Of a stretch of 37,916 nt of DNA, positions 1 through 7,163 are shown piece after piece. The notes beneath the pieces are model-generated. The model worked only from the letters and a program-made list of their open reading frames with translations. It ran no database searches and was not told where the DNA came from. Position 1 is the stretch's first letter; every line of letters starts with the position of its first letter. A program made the position numbers and the translations under genes. Source of the stretch: an uncultured Ruminococcus sp. (GTDB taxonomy: Bacteria > Bacillota > Clostridia > Oscillospirales > Acutalibacteraceae); NCBI GenBank assembly GCA_902798365.1, contig CADBWP010000014.1:1-37916 (forward strand). Direction: 5' to 3'.

Positions 1-1933
1 TGTCCGCCGAGCACCCATGTGCCCTCCTGGTTGCCGTCCCATGTCCAAGCGTACCAAACCTCTTCGCCGGTGTTGAACTCTCCTGCGCTGAGGGTAACGG
101 TATCGGTAACGGGATCCTCGCCGATGGTCTCGCCTACGTGTGAGGTCACGTCGTACATGGCGAGATAACGCTGTATCTCTGTGGCGTCTCTTACATCGAT
201 AACGCCGTCATAGTTTACGTCTGCCGCAATTGCCGCATAAGCGGTGAGAGTCTTCATCTCGGCGATGTGCATCTGGATCTCGGTAACGTCGGTGATGGTC
301 ACCTTGCCGTTGTCGTTAACGTCGCCGATGAGGATCTTGCGGTCGAGAGGTGTTGTTGTGGGCTGTGTGGTCTCGGAAACATACGGTGTGGGGTCGATCG
401 TAGTGGGAGCTACGGTTGTGGGAGCCGCCGTTGTGGGAGCTACCGTTGCGGGAGCCGAGGTTTCTGCCTGAGTGGTCTCCTGCGGAGTTGAGGAAGTGTT
501 GTAAACAACCGCAACGCCGTTTGAGCCTACCGTGCCCGAGATGGTTTTGTTGGAAACGGTGAAGGTCGCGCCCGTAACCTGATCGGTGTAGGTGCCGTCC
601 GCCATATTCTTTGCGGGCAGGCTTACGCTGCCGCCGCCGTTGAGCTTTGAGATGACGACGCCTGTGGTGCCGCGCTCTACATAAGCGCAGTTGCCGCTTG
701 AGGAAACTGCCTCGTCCGTGCCGTCAAAGAAATTCTTGAACTTGTTTACCTCGGAAACCTCTTTTGACTTCCAGGTGTTGTCGGTGGGAACCGCGCCCAT
801 TGTGGAAGCGGGACGGGGGAAGAACAGCGAGCTGGCGTCGGCTCTTGAATCGATGATAGCCCATGCCTTTACGATGGTTTCGTTGGAAACGTTAGAGGTG
901 TTCCTCATAGCCTCGATTCCGCCGGAATTGCCGAAGTAAGTGTCGTGAGACTCAGCCCAAAGCACAGCCTTGTCGGCGTCGCCGTCCCACTTGTAGTATC
1001 TGTCGTCGGCAACGCCCGCGGCGTCGTTCTGAACGGCAGAATAGAGGATCTTGTCGCTGGTGTAGTTGTCGGTGTAGCTCATGTAGGGCTCGTAATAGTC
1101 CATGCTGATGCCCGCGTTGTTGAGGATCTCACCATAGAAATAGAGCTGCTTTGAGCCCGCCGCGGTCTGAGCCGCGCCCAGAACGTTAGGCCAGAAATCG
1201 CTGGCGCCCTGCTCGTCGGTGGGAAGCTCGATGTGCTTTGCCGCGTCGCATCGGAAGCCGTCAACGCCCAGATTGATGAGCTCGATGCAGAGGTTCTTGT
1301 ATGCGTTCATAACATCGGAATGTCCCGTGTTGAGGTCGGGAAGGTCGATGTGACCCTGGGTGATGGCGTAGCGATCCTCGTCGGGAGCTGCCGCGCCGTT
1401 GTAGGAATGCCAGTACTGGCTCTGCTTGAATTTGGAGTTTACTCCGCTGTAAACATTTGAAAGGCCGTTGCAGTGCTGATTGTTGTCGGCCATGTGGTTA
1501 ACGACGACATCGACGATAACCTTAAGACCGAGGTTGTGTGCCGAGGTGCAAAGGCTTCTGAGGTCACTTTTGGTGCCAAGCCAGTTGTTGCCGTCGGCAA
1601 CGCAGATGTCTGTGGGCTGATACAGCTTCCACCATTCGCTGGTGGTGGAGGTGTAGCCCGAGCTGTAATCCTTGGGAGGCTGAACGGGAGAGGTCTGCAC
1701 AGCTGTGTAGCCCGCTGCCTTGATAGCCGCAAGATTGTTTTCGATGTTCTTGTATGACCAGTCGAAGCAATGAAGGATTGCGCTGCCCTGAATGGTGCTC
1801 TGCGCATCCTGACTGCCCGAGCCGACTGCCTGCACGTCGTCGGAGACAGCCGCGCTTGCGCTTACGCCGCCGATGGCAAGCAGAACAAAATCATACAAAA
1901 CGCAAGTATTACGCTTGTGATTTTCTTGCTCAA
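1..1933 (-). CDS. Secreted GH13 alpha-amylase with dockerin and starch-binding module; partial, frameshifted in the signal peptide
   Basis: Extracellular alpha-1,4-glucan hydrolase, probably part of a dockerin-assembled starch-degrading complex. The mature frame is open from about 1886 to the window edge. It shows the four GH13 regions: VIVDVVVNH, GFRCDAAKHI (nucleophile Asp), FYGEI (acid/base Glu) and ESHD, and it resembles Bacillus AmyE (subfamily 28). After the catalytic domain comes a Thr/Pro linker (about 340-490), then a type I dockerin (about 150-326; calcium loops GDVNDNGKV and ADVNYDGVI), then the start of a module with YAWTWDG, typical of CBM26, cut off at position 1. The start is TTG at 1933, with AGGAG eight bases upstream. 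From there the frame reads MSKKITSVILAFCMILF and then stops at 1862. One extra T in the T-run at 1887-1890 restores a normal signal peptide ending VSASA. So either the gene is inactivated or phase-variable, or the base is a homopolymer sequencing error. The family assignment is firm. Confidence 0.9.
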
Positions 1934-1988
1934 TTTTCTCACTCCTAAATAAAATTACAGTACCGCACTAAGGCCTGCTTGCTATTCT

Positions 1989-2017
1989 ATGATACCAAAT
2001 TCTTCTGCCATATTCAA
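1989..2017 (-). promoter_or_regulatory. Sigma-A promoter of the amylase gene
   Basis: The minus strand reads TTGAAT, 17 bases, TATCAT, which is a good -35/-10 pair. It lies about 55 bases upstream of the TTG start of the amylase and is the only good promoter seen in the gap to trpB2. Confidence 0.6.
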
Positions 2018-2048
2018 TTTGCTATATGCACAATAAACTACCGTTGTT

Positions 2049-2066
2049 TTTAGCAATATTGCTAAA
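2049..2066. promoter_or_regulatory. 18-bp perfect palindrome upstream of the amylase promoter, candidate operator
   Basis: TTTAGCAATATTGCTAAA is a perfect inverted repeat centred about 43 bp upstream of the -35 box. The half-site TAGCAA recurs singly nearer the promoter (near 2019 and 1984 on the minus strand). Its position suits an activator or an upstream operator of starch utilisation. The binding protein is unknown. Confidence 0.45.
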
Positions 2067-2106
2067 TGAACCGCTCTTAATTTCCGAGAAGAAAAATGAT
2101 TGGCGT

Positions 2107-2146
2107 AAAAAACCGGCTCACAGCCCGAATACGGGTCGTGAGCCGG
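2107..2146 (-). terminator. Rho-independent terminator after trpB2
   Basis: On the minus strand the stem CCGGCTCAC/GTGAGCCGG (2113-2146), with further pairing of CCCG/CGGG inside, is followed by six T (2112-2107). It lies 30 bases after the trpB2 stop. Confidence 0.85.
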
Positions 2147-2174
2147 CAGAAAATACCATATATATTGTACTCGA

Positions 2175-3557
2175 TTATTCCTGACCGGGAACCTTGGGAA
2201 GACCTGCGAAGCCTGCCGCCAGATCCTCGTCGGTGGGGATATAGTCGGTCATTACGCCGTCGTTGAACTTCTCATAGGCGACCATGTCAAAGTAGCCCGT
2301 GCCGGTAAGACCGAAGAGGATGGTCTTCTCCTCGCCCGTCTCCTTGCACCTGAGCGCCTCGTCGATAGCTGCGCGGATAGCGTGTGAGCTTTCGGGAGCG
2401 GGAAGGATGCCCTCTGTGCGTGCAAACTGCTCCGCAGCCTCGAACACCGACGTCTGCTCGACCGAGATCGCCTCCATATAGCCGTCGTGATAGAGCTGGC
2501 TGAGGGTTGAGGACATGCCGTGGAAGCGCAGTCCGCCTGCGTGGTTTGCCGAGGGGATGAAGCCCGAGCCGAGGGTGTACATCTTGGCGAGAGGACAGAT
2601 CATGCCCGTGTCGCAGAAGTCATATGCAAACTTGCCGCGTGTAAAGCTGGGGCAGGATGCCGGCTCTACGGCGATTATGCGGTAGTCCTGCTCGCCGCGG
2701 AGCTTTTCGCCCATGAAGGGAGCGATAAGTCCGCCCAGGTTGGAGCCGCCGCCTGCGCAGCCGATGATGATGTCGGGCTTTACGCCGTATTTATCGAGAG
2801 CGGTCTTTGCCTCGAGGCCGATGACCGACTGGTGCAGCAGAACCTGGTTGAGAACCGAGCCCAAAACATAGCGGTAGCCGGGGTTGGAGGTTGCTACCTC
2901 TACAGCCTCGGAAATAGCGCAGCCGAGGCTTCCCGTTGTGCCGGGGTGCTCCTCAAGGATCTTTCTGCCCACAGCCGTGGTGGTTGAGGGCGAGGGTGTT
3001 ACCTGTGCGCCGTAGGTGCGCATTACCTCGCGGCGGAAGGGCTTCTGCTCGTAGCTTACCTTTACCATAAAGACCTTGCAGTCTAGTCCCAGATAAGCGC
3101 ACGCCATGCTGAGCGCCGTGCCCCATTGACCTGCTCCGGTCTCGGTGGTCACGCCCTTAAGACCCTGCTTCTTTGCGTAATAAGCCTGAGCGATGGCGGA
3201 GTTGAGCTTGTGGCTGCCGCTGGTGTTGTTGCCCTCGAACTTGTAGTAGATCTTTGCAGGTGTGCCCAGAGCCTTTTCAAGACAATAGGCGCGAACAAGC
3301 GGCGAGGGACGGTACATTTTATAGAAATCGACGATCTCCTGAGGGATGTCGATGTATGCGGTGTCGTTGTCGAGCTCCTGCTTTACAAGCTCCTCGCAGA
3401 ATATGCCGCTCATTTCCTCGGCGGTGAGGGGCTTGCCTGTGCCGGGGTTAAGAAGGGGTGCGGGCTTAACCTTCATGTCGGAGCGAAGGTTATACCATTT
3501 GGTGGGGATCTCGTTTTCGTTTAAGTATATTTTGTATGGGATCTTGTTTTCTGACAT
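2175..3557 (-). CDS. trpB: TrpB2-type tryptophan synthase beta chain
   Basis: PLP-dependent enzyme that condenses indole with L-serine to give L-tryptophan. At 460 residues, with a long N-terminal stretch before RPSPLVRA, it fits the TrpB2 (TrpB-like) group rather than the roughly 400-residue TrpB1. Visible key residues are the PLP lysine in GSHKLN (Lys117), the catalytic glutamate in TTETGAGQWG (Glu139) and the PLP-phosphate loop GGGSN (269-273). The start is ATG with AAAAGGAGAAATAAC in front. There is no trpA beside it. TrpB2 enzymes commonly stand alone and are thought to salvage indole. A Trp T-box leader upstream (3741-4035) shows control by uncharged tRNA-Trp, which supports the tryptophan role independently. 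Confidence 0.93.
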   Translation of the reverse strand: MSENKIPYKIYLNENEIPTKWYNLRSDMKVKPAPLLNPGTGKPLTAEEMSGIFCEELVKQELDNDTAYIDIPQEIVDFYKMYRPSPLVRAYCLEKALGTPAKIYYKFEGNNTSGSHKLNSAIAQAYYAKKQGLKGVTTETGAGQWGTALSMACAYLGLDCKVFMVKVSYEQKPFRREVMRTYGAQVTPSPSTTTAVGRKILEEHPGTTGSLGCAISEAVEVATSNPGYRYVLGSVLNQVLLHQSVIGLEAKTALDKYGVKPDIIIGCAGGGSNLGGLIAPFMGEKLRGEQDYRIIAVEPASCPSFTRGKFAYDFCDTGMICPLAKMYTLGSGFIPSANHAGGLRFHGMSSTLSQLYHDGYMEAISVEQTSVFEAAEQFARTEGILPAPESSHAIRAAIDEALRCKETGEEKTILFGLTGTGYFDMVAYEKFNDGVMTDYIPTDEDLAAGFAGLPKVPGQE

Positions 3558-3607
3558 TGTTATTTCTCCTTTTATTTTTGTTTAATTATTGTCATTTTTT
3601 AAGCTGA

Positions 3608-3652
3608 TTAGAAAAGAGTTGCGCGTCGCCATCGTTCAACTGATACAATCAT
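3608..3652 (-). CDS. Possible 14-residue leader peptide between the T-box and trpB2
   Basis: ATG at 3652 opens a small frame reading MIVSVERWRRATLF and then TAA. A consensus GGAGG (3661-3665) stands eight bases in front, a better site than many real genes here have. The peptide contains one Trp in an Arg-rich run. It lies downstream of the T-box terminator, so it is transcribed only on read-through, and ends 50 bases before trpB2. It may couple translation to expression or be a second attenuation layer. No function is known to me, and it could be chance. Confidence 0.4.
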   Translation of the reverse strand: MIVSVERWRRATLF

Positions 3653-3740
3653 GCTGTTTTCCTCCATGCTTTGCCGAGCCTGTCCGGATATTCCGGAAGG
3701 CGGCGTTGTAACCGGGCGTTTATCGGTACCTTGAAAAAAC

Positions 3741-4035
3741 AAAAAACCTGTCCCGACATAACTGCCGGGACAGGTATAAACCTGCGGTGCCACCCTGCTT
3801 GACGCCTTAGCGTCCTCTCAACGCGTACATTCATACGCTGACCTTTGGTTACGGAAAGTCCGGTTCCGTCTCACATACTCCGCAGCGGCGCGTCATAAAT
3901 CTGCCGTTCCTCGCCGTCCGCGTTTGTGCTCGCCCTCGGAAGTCCATTCGGTACTGTTTTCCCCGCCGCGATCACACCATCCGCGGCTCTCTGTGGGAGA
4001 AGAGGCAGCTCCTACTTACTCTTCCTCATCGGTTT
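3741..4035 (-). promoter_or_regulatory. T-box riboswitch, tRNA-Trp specific
   Basis: The minus-strand RNA holds the T-box sequence AGGGTGGCACCGC (3796-3784), which pairs with the acceptor end of uncharged tRNA in the antiterminator. It is followed by a terminator hairpin (3774-3747, nine-base stem CCTGTCCCG/CGGGACAGG) and six U. Stem I has the AGTA motif near its base, and a specifier stretch CGAATGGACTT in which UGG (3946-3944), followed by A, reads as a Trp codon. A perfect promoter lies just upstream and trpB2 downstream. Tryptophan shortage is therefore expected to turn trpB2 on. Confidence 0.93.
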
Positions 4036-4041
4036 AACCGT

Positions 4042-4070
4042 ATTATATACCCTGTTTTTTGATTTGTCAA
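4042..4070 (-). promoter_or_regulatory. Consensus sigma-A promoter of the T-box/trpB2 unit
   Basis: TTGACA, 17 bases, TATAAT on the minus strand, a perfect match to the consensus. It fits constitutive initiation with control left to the T-box. Confidence 0.9.
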
Positions 4071-4122
4071 TATTTTTTTGAGATTTTTTAATATTTTATT
4101 CCGCTAAAGCAATTGTCGGTTT

Positions 4123-4353
4123 TTATCTTCCGCTATTCTGCGCCAAAAGCCTGTCCATAAGCTCCTTTATCCTTTGACTGCGGCGCTCTGTTTCCTCGGC
4201 GTTGAGGTAGCAGCTTCCCTCCTCAAAGCACAGCACGTCGCCCTCGCGTATGCTGCCGGGAAGCGATTTGCGGTCAAACACCGCCGTGTCGCCGTTTTCA
4301 CATTCAAGCACCGCCCTGTCGCCCTCGAGGCGGTCAACCGTAAACTTCTTCAT
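4123..4353 (-). CDS. DUF3006 domain protein
   Basis: A 76-residue acidic protein (KKFTVDRLEGDRAVLECENG...) matching the small DUF3006 family, which is often encoded next to ComEC-like or metallo-beta-lactamase hydrolases. ATG at 4353 shares its A with the TGA of the upstream hydrolase gene and has AGAGGG seven bases ahead, so it is preferred to the GTG one codon earlier. The two are translationally coupled. The function of DUF3006 is not known. The predicted beta-rich N-terminal part and helical C-terminus (EETERRSQRIKELMDRLLAQ) carry no catalytic motif. Confidence 0.8.
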   Translation of the reverse strand: MKKFTVDRLEGDRAVLECENGDTAVFDRKSLPGSIREGDVLCFEEGSCYLNAEETERRSQRIKELMDRLLAQNSGR

Positions 4354-5219
4354 CACTTTGCCCTCTCTATCGCCATGTTGTCGTGTGTTACCGTAATGCT
4401 TTTGCCGTCCGAGCTTACGGTCACGGTGCCGTCAAGGTCGGTGCGATATACCTTTGCGCCCATTTGCCCGAGCAGATCGAGCGTCTCCTTGTGCGGATGC
4501 CCGAAATCGTTGCCTGCGCCGCAGGAGATGACCGCCGTCTTGGGGTTTATCCTGCCGAGGGTTTCGGCTGTGTTGGCGTCTGCGCTGCCGTGGTGCGCAA
4601 CCTTGAGCACATCTGCCGAAAGGTCTGCCGTTATCTCGGAAAGCTCCTCCGTCTCGGCGTCGCCCGTGAACAAAAACGTCGTTTTGCCGAAGCTCAGCCT
4701 GAGAACAGCCGAGCAGTTGTTCAGGTTTTCCGAGATACTGACCGGAGCCAAAAACTCCGCTTTTACGCCGCCGTCGTCGATCATCACCACGCCACTCCCT
4801 GCCTCGGCAACGGGCACACTGCGGTTTTCGAGCGATTCAAGCAGCTTTTCAAACGCCTTGGTGTTGTTCGTCGCCCGCGGCATGTAGCACGCGCCGACGT
4901 CCATGTGTCGCACGATATACCCCATGGAGCCGATGTGGTCGCTGTGGGGATGGGAAGCGACGAGGTAATCTATTTTGTCGTGACCCGTTTGCCTTATGTA
5001 GCCGATTATACCCTCGCCGTAGTAGTTTTCCGCCGCGTCTATCAGGACAGCCCTGCCGTCCGGCAGCTCAACAAAGGCGCAGTCGCCCTGCCCCACGTTG
5101 AGAAAATGCGCGGTAAGGCTGCCGGCTTTTACGTCCGCGTCCTCTTTCCCTGCGCAGGAGCAAAGCGCGGCGACAAGCAGCAGCGGAAGTATGACGGCAA
5201 AACGCCTGAGCTTTTTCAA
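4353..5219 (-). CDS. Lipoprotein metallo-beta-lactamase-fold hydrolase, ComEC C-terminal-like
   Basis: Secreted, lipid-anchored hydrolase of the kind related to the ComEC/Rec2 beta-lactamase domain. Visible are LNVGQGDCAFVELPDG, the metal site HPHSDH (residues 90-95), FTGDAE and VAHHGSADAN. The N-terminus is KKLRRF followed by a hydrophobic stretch and LCSC, so Cys22 is the likely lipidation site. I chose the TTG start at 5219 with GGGGGAG just upstream. The longer reading from GTG at 5261 would begin within the promoter, whose -10 TATAAT is at 5255-5250, so it cannot be in the transcript. The substrate is unknown; a nuclease or phosphodiesterase role is possible. It is coupled to the DUF3006 gene. 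Confidence 0.85.
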   Translation of the reverse strand: MKKLRRFAVILPLLLVAALCSCAGKEDADVKAGSLTAHFLNVGQGDCAFVELPDGRAVLIDAAENYYGEGIIGYIRQTGHDKIDYLVASHPHSDHIGSMGYIVRHMDVGACYMPRATNNTKAFEKLLESLENRSVPVAEAGSGVVMIDDGGVKAEFLAPVSISENLNNCSAVLRLSFGKTTFLFTGDAETEELSEITADLSADVLKVAHHGSADANTAETLGRINPKTAVISCGAGNDFGHPHKETLDLLGQMGAKVYRTDLDGTVTVSSDGKSITVTHDNMAIERAK

Positions 5220-5249
5220 AGGTCTCCCCCGCTTTTCCTTGTTTTTCTT

Positions 5250-5278
5250 ATTATACACCACGGGGTCGGTTTTATCAA
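5250..5278 (-). promoter_or_regulatory. Promoter of the hydrolase/DUF3006 operon
   Basis: TTGATA, 17 bases, TATAAT on the minus strand. It diverges from the ABC exporter promoter about 55 bp away and fixes the start of the hydrolase at the downstream TTG. Confidence 0.85.
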
Positions 5279-5331
5279 GTGCGTGAGAGTGCGGCTAAAG
5301 CAGATTGCCGTGAAAAATCATCGCCTGCCGA

Positions 5332-5359
5332 TTGACATTAAAAATCGGTGTAGTATAAT
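5332..5359 (+). promoter_or_regulatory. Promoter of the ABC exporter operon
   Basis: TTGACA, 16 bases, TATAAT on the plus strand, 45 bases before the first exporter gene. Confidence 0.85.
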
Positions 5360-5403
5360 GGTATAGAGAAACACAAAAAACAACACGGACGGAGAGTGAT
5401 ATT

Positions 5404-7161
5404 ATGCTTAAAACTCTGGCGGCGCACATAAAGGGCTATGTCAGGGAGTCTGTTATGACGCCGCTGTTTATGATTTTGGAGGTCGTCATGGAAATGCTGA
5501 TCCCCATTCTAATAAGCCTTATGATAGACAACGGCATAAACCATGAGGGCTCGCCCGACATGGGCTATATACTGCTTATGGGCGGTCTTATGATCGTATG
5601 CGCGCTGCTTGCGCTGCTCGGCGGAGCCATGGGCGCGGTGTATGGCGCAAAGGCGTCGGCGGGCTTTGCCAAAAACCTGAGAAGCGCGATGTTTGAGCGG
5701 ATACAGAGCTTTTCGTTTGCAAACATTGACAAATACTCCACCGCAGGGCTTGTCACCCGAATGACCACCGACGTGACCAATTTGCAGAACTCTTACCAGA
5801 TGATCCTGCGGATATGCTTTCGCGCGCCGATAAGCCTTATTGTAGCCGTGTTCATCACTCTGATGATAAACGCGCGGCTTGCCAGCGTATATCTTATTGC
5901 GATCGCGTTTTTGGGCGTTGTGCTGTTTATAATAACGCGCAAAACCTACCGCTATTTCAGCAAGGTGTTTGAAAAGTACGACGAGCTGAACGCGAGCGTG
6001 CAGGAGAACGTGTCGTCCGTGCGCGTTGTAAAGGCGTTTGTGCGCGAGGAGCACGAGATAAAAAAATTTGACCGCGCCGCATTCAATCTTTACAGGCTGT
6101 TTGTAAAGGCTGAGAAGATGATAGTTTCGGTGTCGCCGCTGATGATGCTGACCATTTACGGCTCCATCATAGCCATAAGCTGGTTCGGCGCCAACATGAT
6201 AGTAGGCGGCGAGCTGACCAAGGGCGAGCTGACAAGTATGCTCACCTACTGCATGAACATTCTGATGAGCCTGATGATGCTGGCGTTCATCTTTGTTATG
6301 CTCACCATGAGCCTTGCCAGCGCAAAAAGAATAGCGGGCGTGCTCAACGAGGTGCCCACGCTTAAGAATCCCGAAAACCCCGATTTTGACATTCCCGACG
6401 GCAGCATCGACTTTGAAAACGTGGTGTTCAGCTACAGCGAAAAAAGCGAACGCCCCGTGCTGAACAACATCAATCTGCACATCAAGTCAGGCGAAACCAT
6501 AGGCATAATAGGCGGCACCGGCAGCAGCAAGACCAGCCTTGTCAATCTTATCGGCAGGCTGTACGACGTTAACGAGGGCTGCGTAAAGGTGGGCGGCAAG
6601 GACGTGCGCAGCTATGACCTTGAGACCCTGCGTGACCGCGTTGCGGTGGTGCTGCAAAAGAACGTGCTGTTCAGCGGCACGGTGCTTGACAACCTGCGCT
6701 GGGGCAACGAAAACGCCACCGAGGAGGAATGCGTGCGCGCCTGCAAGCTGGCTTGTGCCGACGACTTTGTGCGCAGCTTTCCCGACGGCTACAACACCAA
6801 AATCGAGCAGGGCGGCACAAATGTGTCGGGCGGTCAGAAGCAGCGCCTGTGCATAGCCCGCGCTCTGCTTAAAAAGCCGTACATACTGATACTTGACGAC
6901 TCCACCAGCGCTGTTGACACCGCCACCGACGCCAAGATACGAAAGGCGTTTGCCGAGGAGATACCCGACACCACCAAGCTTATTATTTCTCAGCGCGTGT
7001 CGAGCGTTGAAAACGCCGACCGCATAGTGGTGATGGACAAGGGCGAGATAAGCGCCGTGGGCACCCACGACGAGCTGATGAAGTCCTGCCCGATATACAG
7101 CGAGATATACATTGCCCAGACCGTGGGCAACGGCGACTTTGACCGTAAGGGAGGTATGTGA
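5404..7161 (+). CDS. ABC exporter half-transporter with degenerate ATPase site
   Basis: A 585-residue type IV ABC half-transporter: six membrane segments in about residues 15-300, then the nucleotide-binding domain. Walker A is GGTGSSKT (Lys376) and the signature is VSGGQ (474-478). After the Walker B Asp498 stands Asp499 instead of the catalytic Glu, and the switch histidine is Gln530 (SQRVSS). This pattern marks the non-hydrolysing partner of heterodimeric exporters such as TM287/288, BmrCD and LmrCD. The ATG is preceded by GGAGAGTG. The gene is followed directly by its canonical partner. The substrate is probably a lipid, peptide or drug but cannot be told from sequence. Confidence 0.93.
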   Translation: MLKTLAAHIKGYVRESVMTPLFMILEVVMEMLIPILISLMIDNGINHEGSPDMGYILLMGGLMIVCALLALLGGAMGAVYGAKASAGFAKNLRSAMFERIQSFSFANIDKYSTAGLVTRMTTDVTNLQNSYQMILRICFRAPISLIVAVFITLMINARLASVYLIAIAFLGVVLFIITRKTYRYFSKVFEKYDELNASVQENVSSVRVVKAFVREEHEIKKFDRAAFNLYRLFVKAEKMIVSVSPLMMLTIYGSIIAISWFGANMIVGGELTKGELTSMLTYCMNILMSLMMLAFIFVMLTMSLASAKRIAGVLNEVPTLKNPENPDFDIPDGSIDFENVVFSYSEKSERPVLNNINLHIKSGETIGIIGGTGSSKTSLVNLIGRLYDVNEGCVKVGGKDVRSYDLETLRDRVAVVLQKNVLFSGTVLDNLRWGNENATEEECVRACKLACADDFVRSFPDGYNTKIEQGGTNVSGGQKQRLCIARALLKKPYILILDDSTSAVDTATDAKIRKAFAEEIPDTTKLIISQRVSSVENADRIVVMDKGEISAVGTHDELMKSCPIYSEIYIAQTVGNGDFDRKGGM

Positions 7162-7163
7162 GC

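Noticed and set aside
340-490. Repeated GTGGGAGCTAC-type units as a separate repeat element
   Set aside because: They simply encode the Thr/Pro linker (APTTVAPTT) of the amylase.
5220-5261. Longer N-terminus of the lipoprotein hydrolase from GTG 5261
   Set aside because: That codon lies within the promoter, has no ribosome site, and would put charged residues before the signal peptide.
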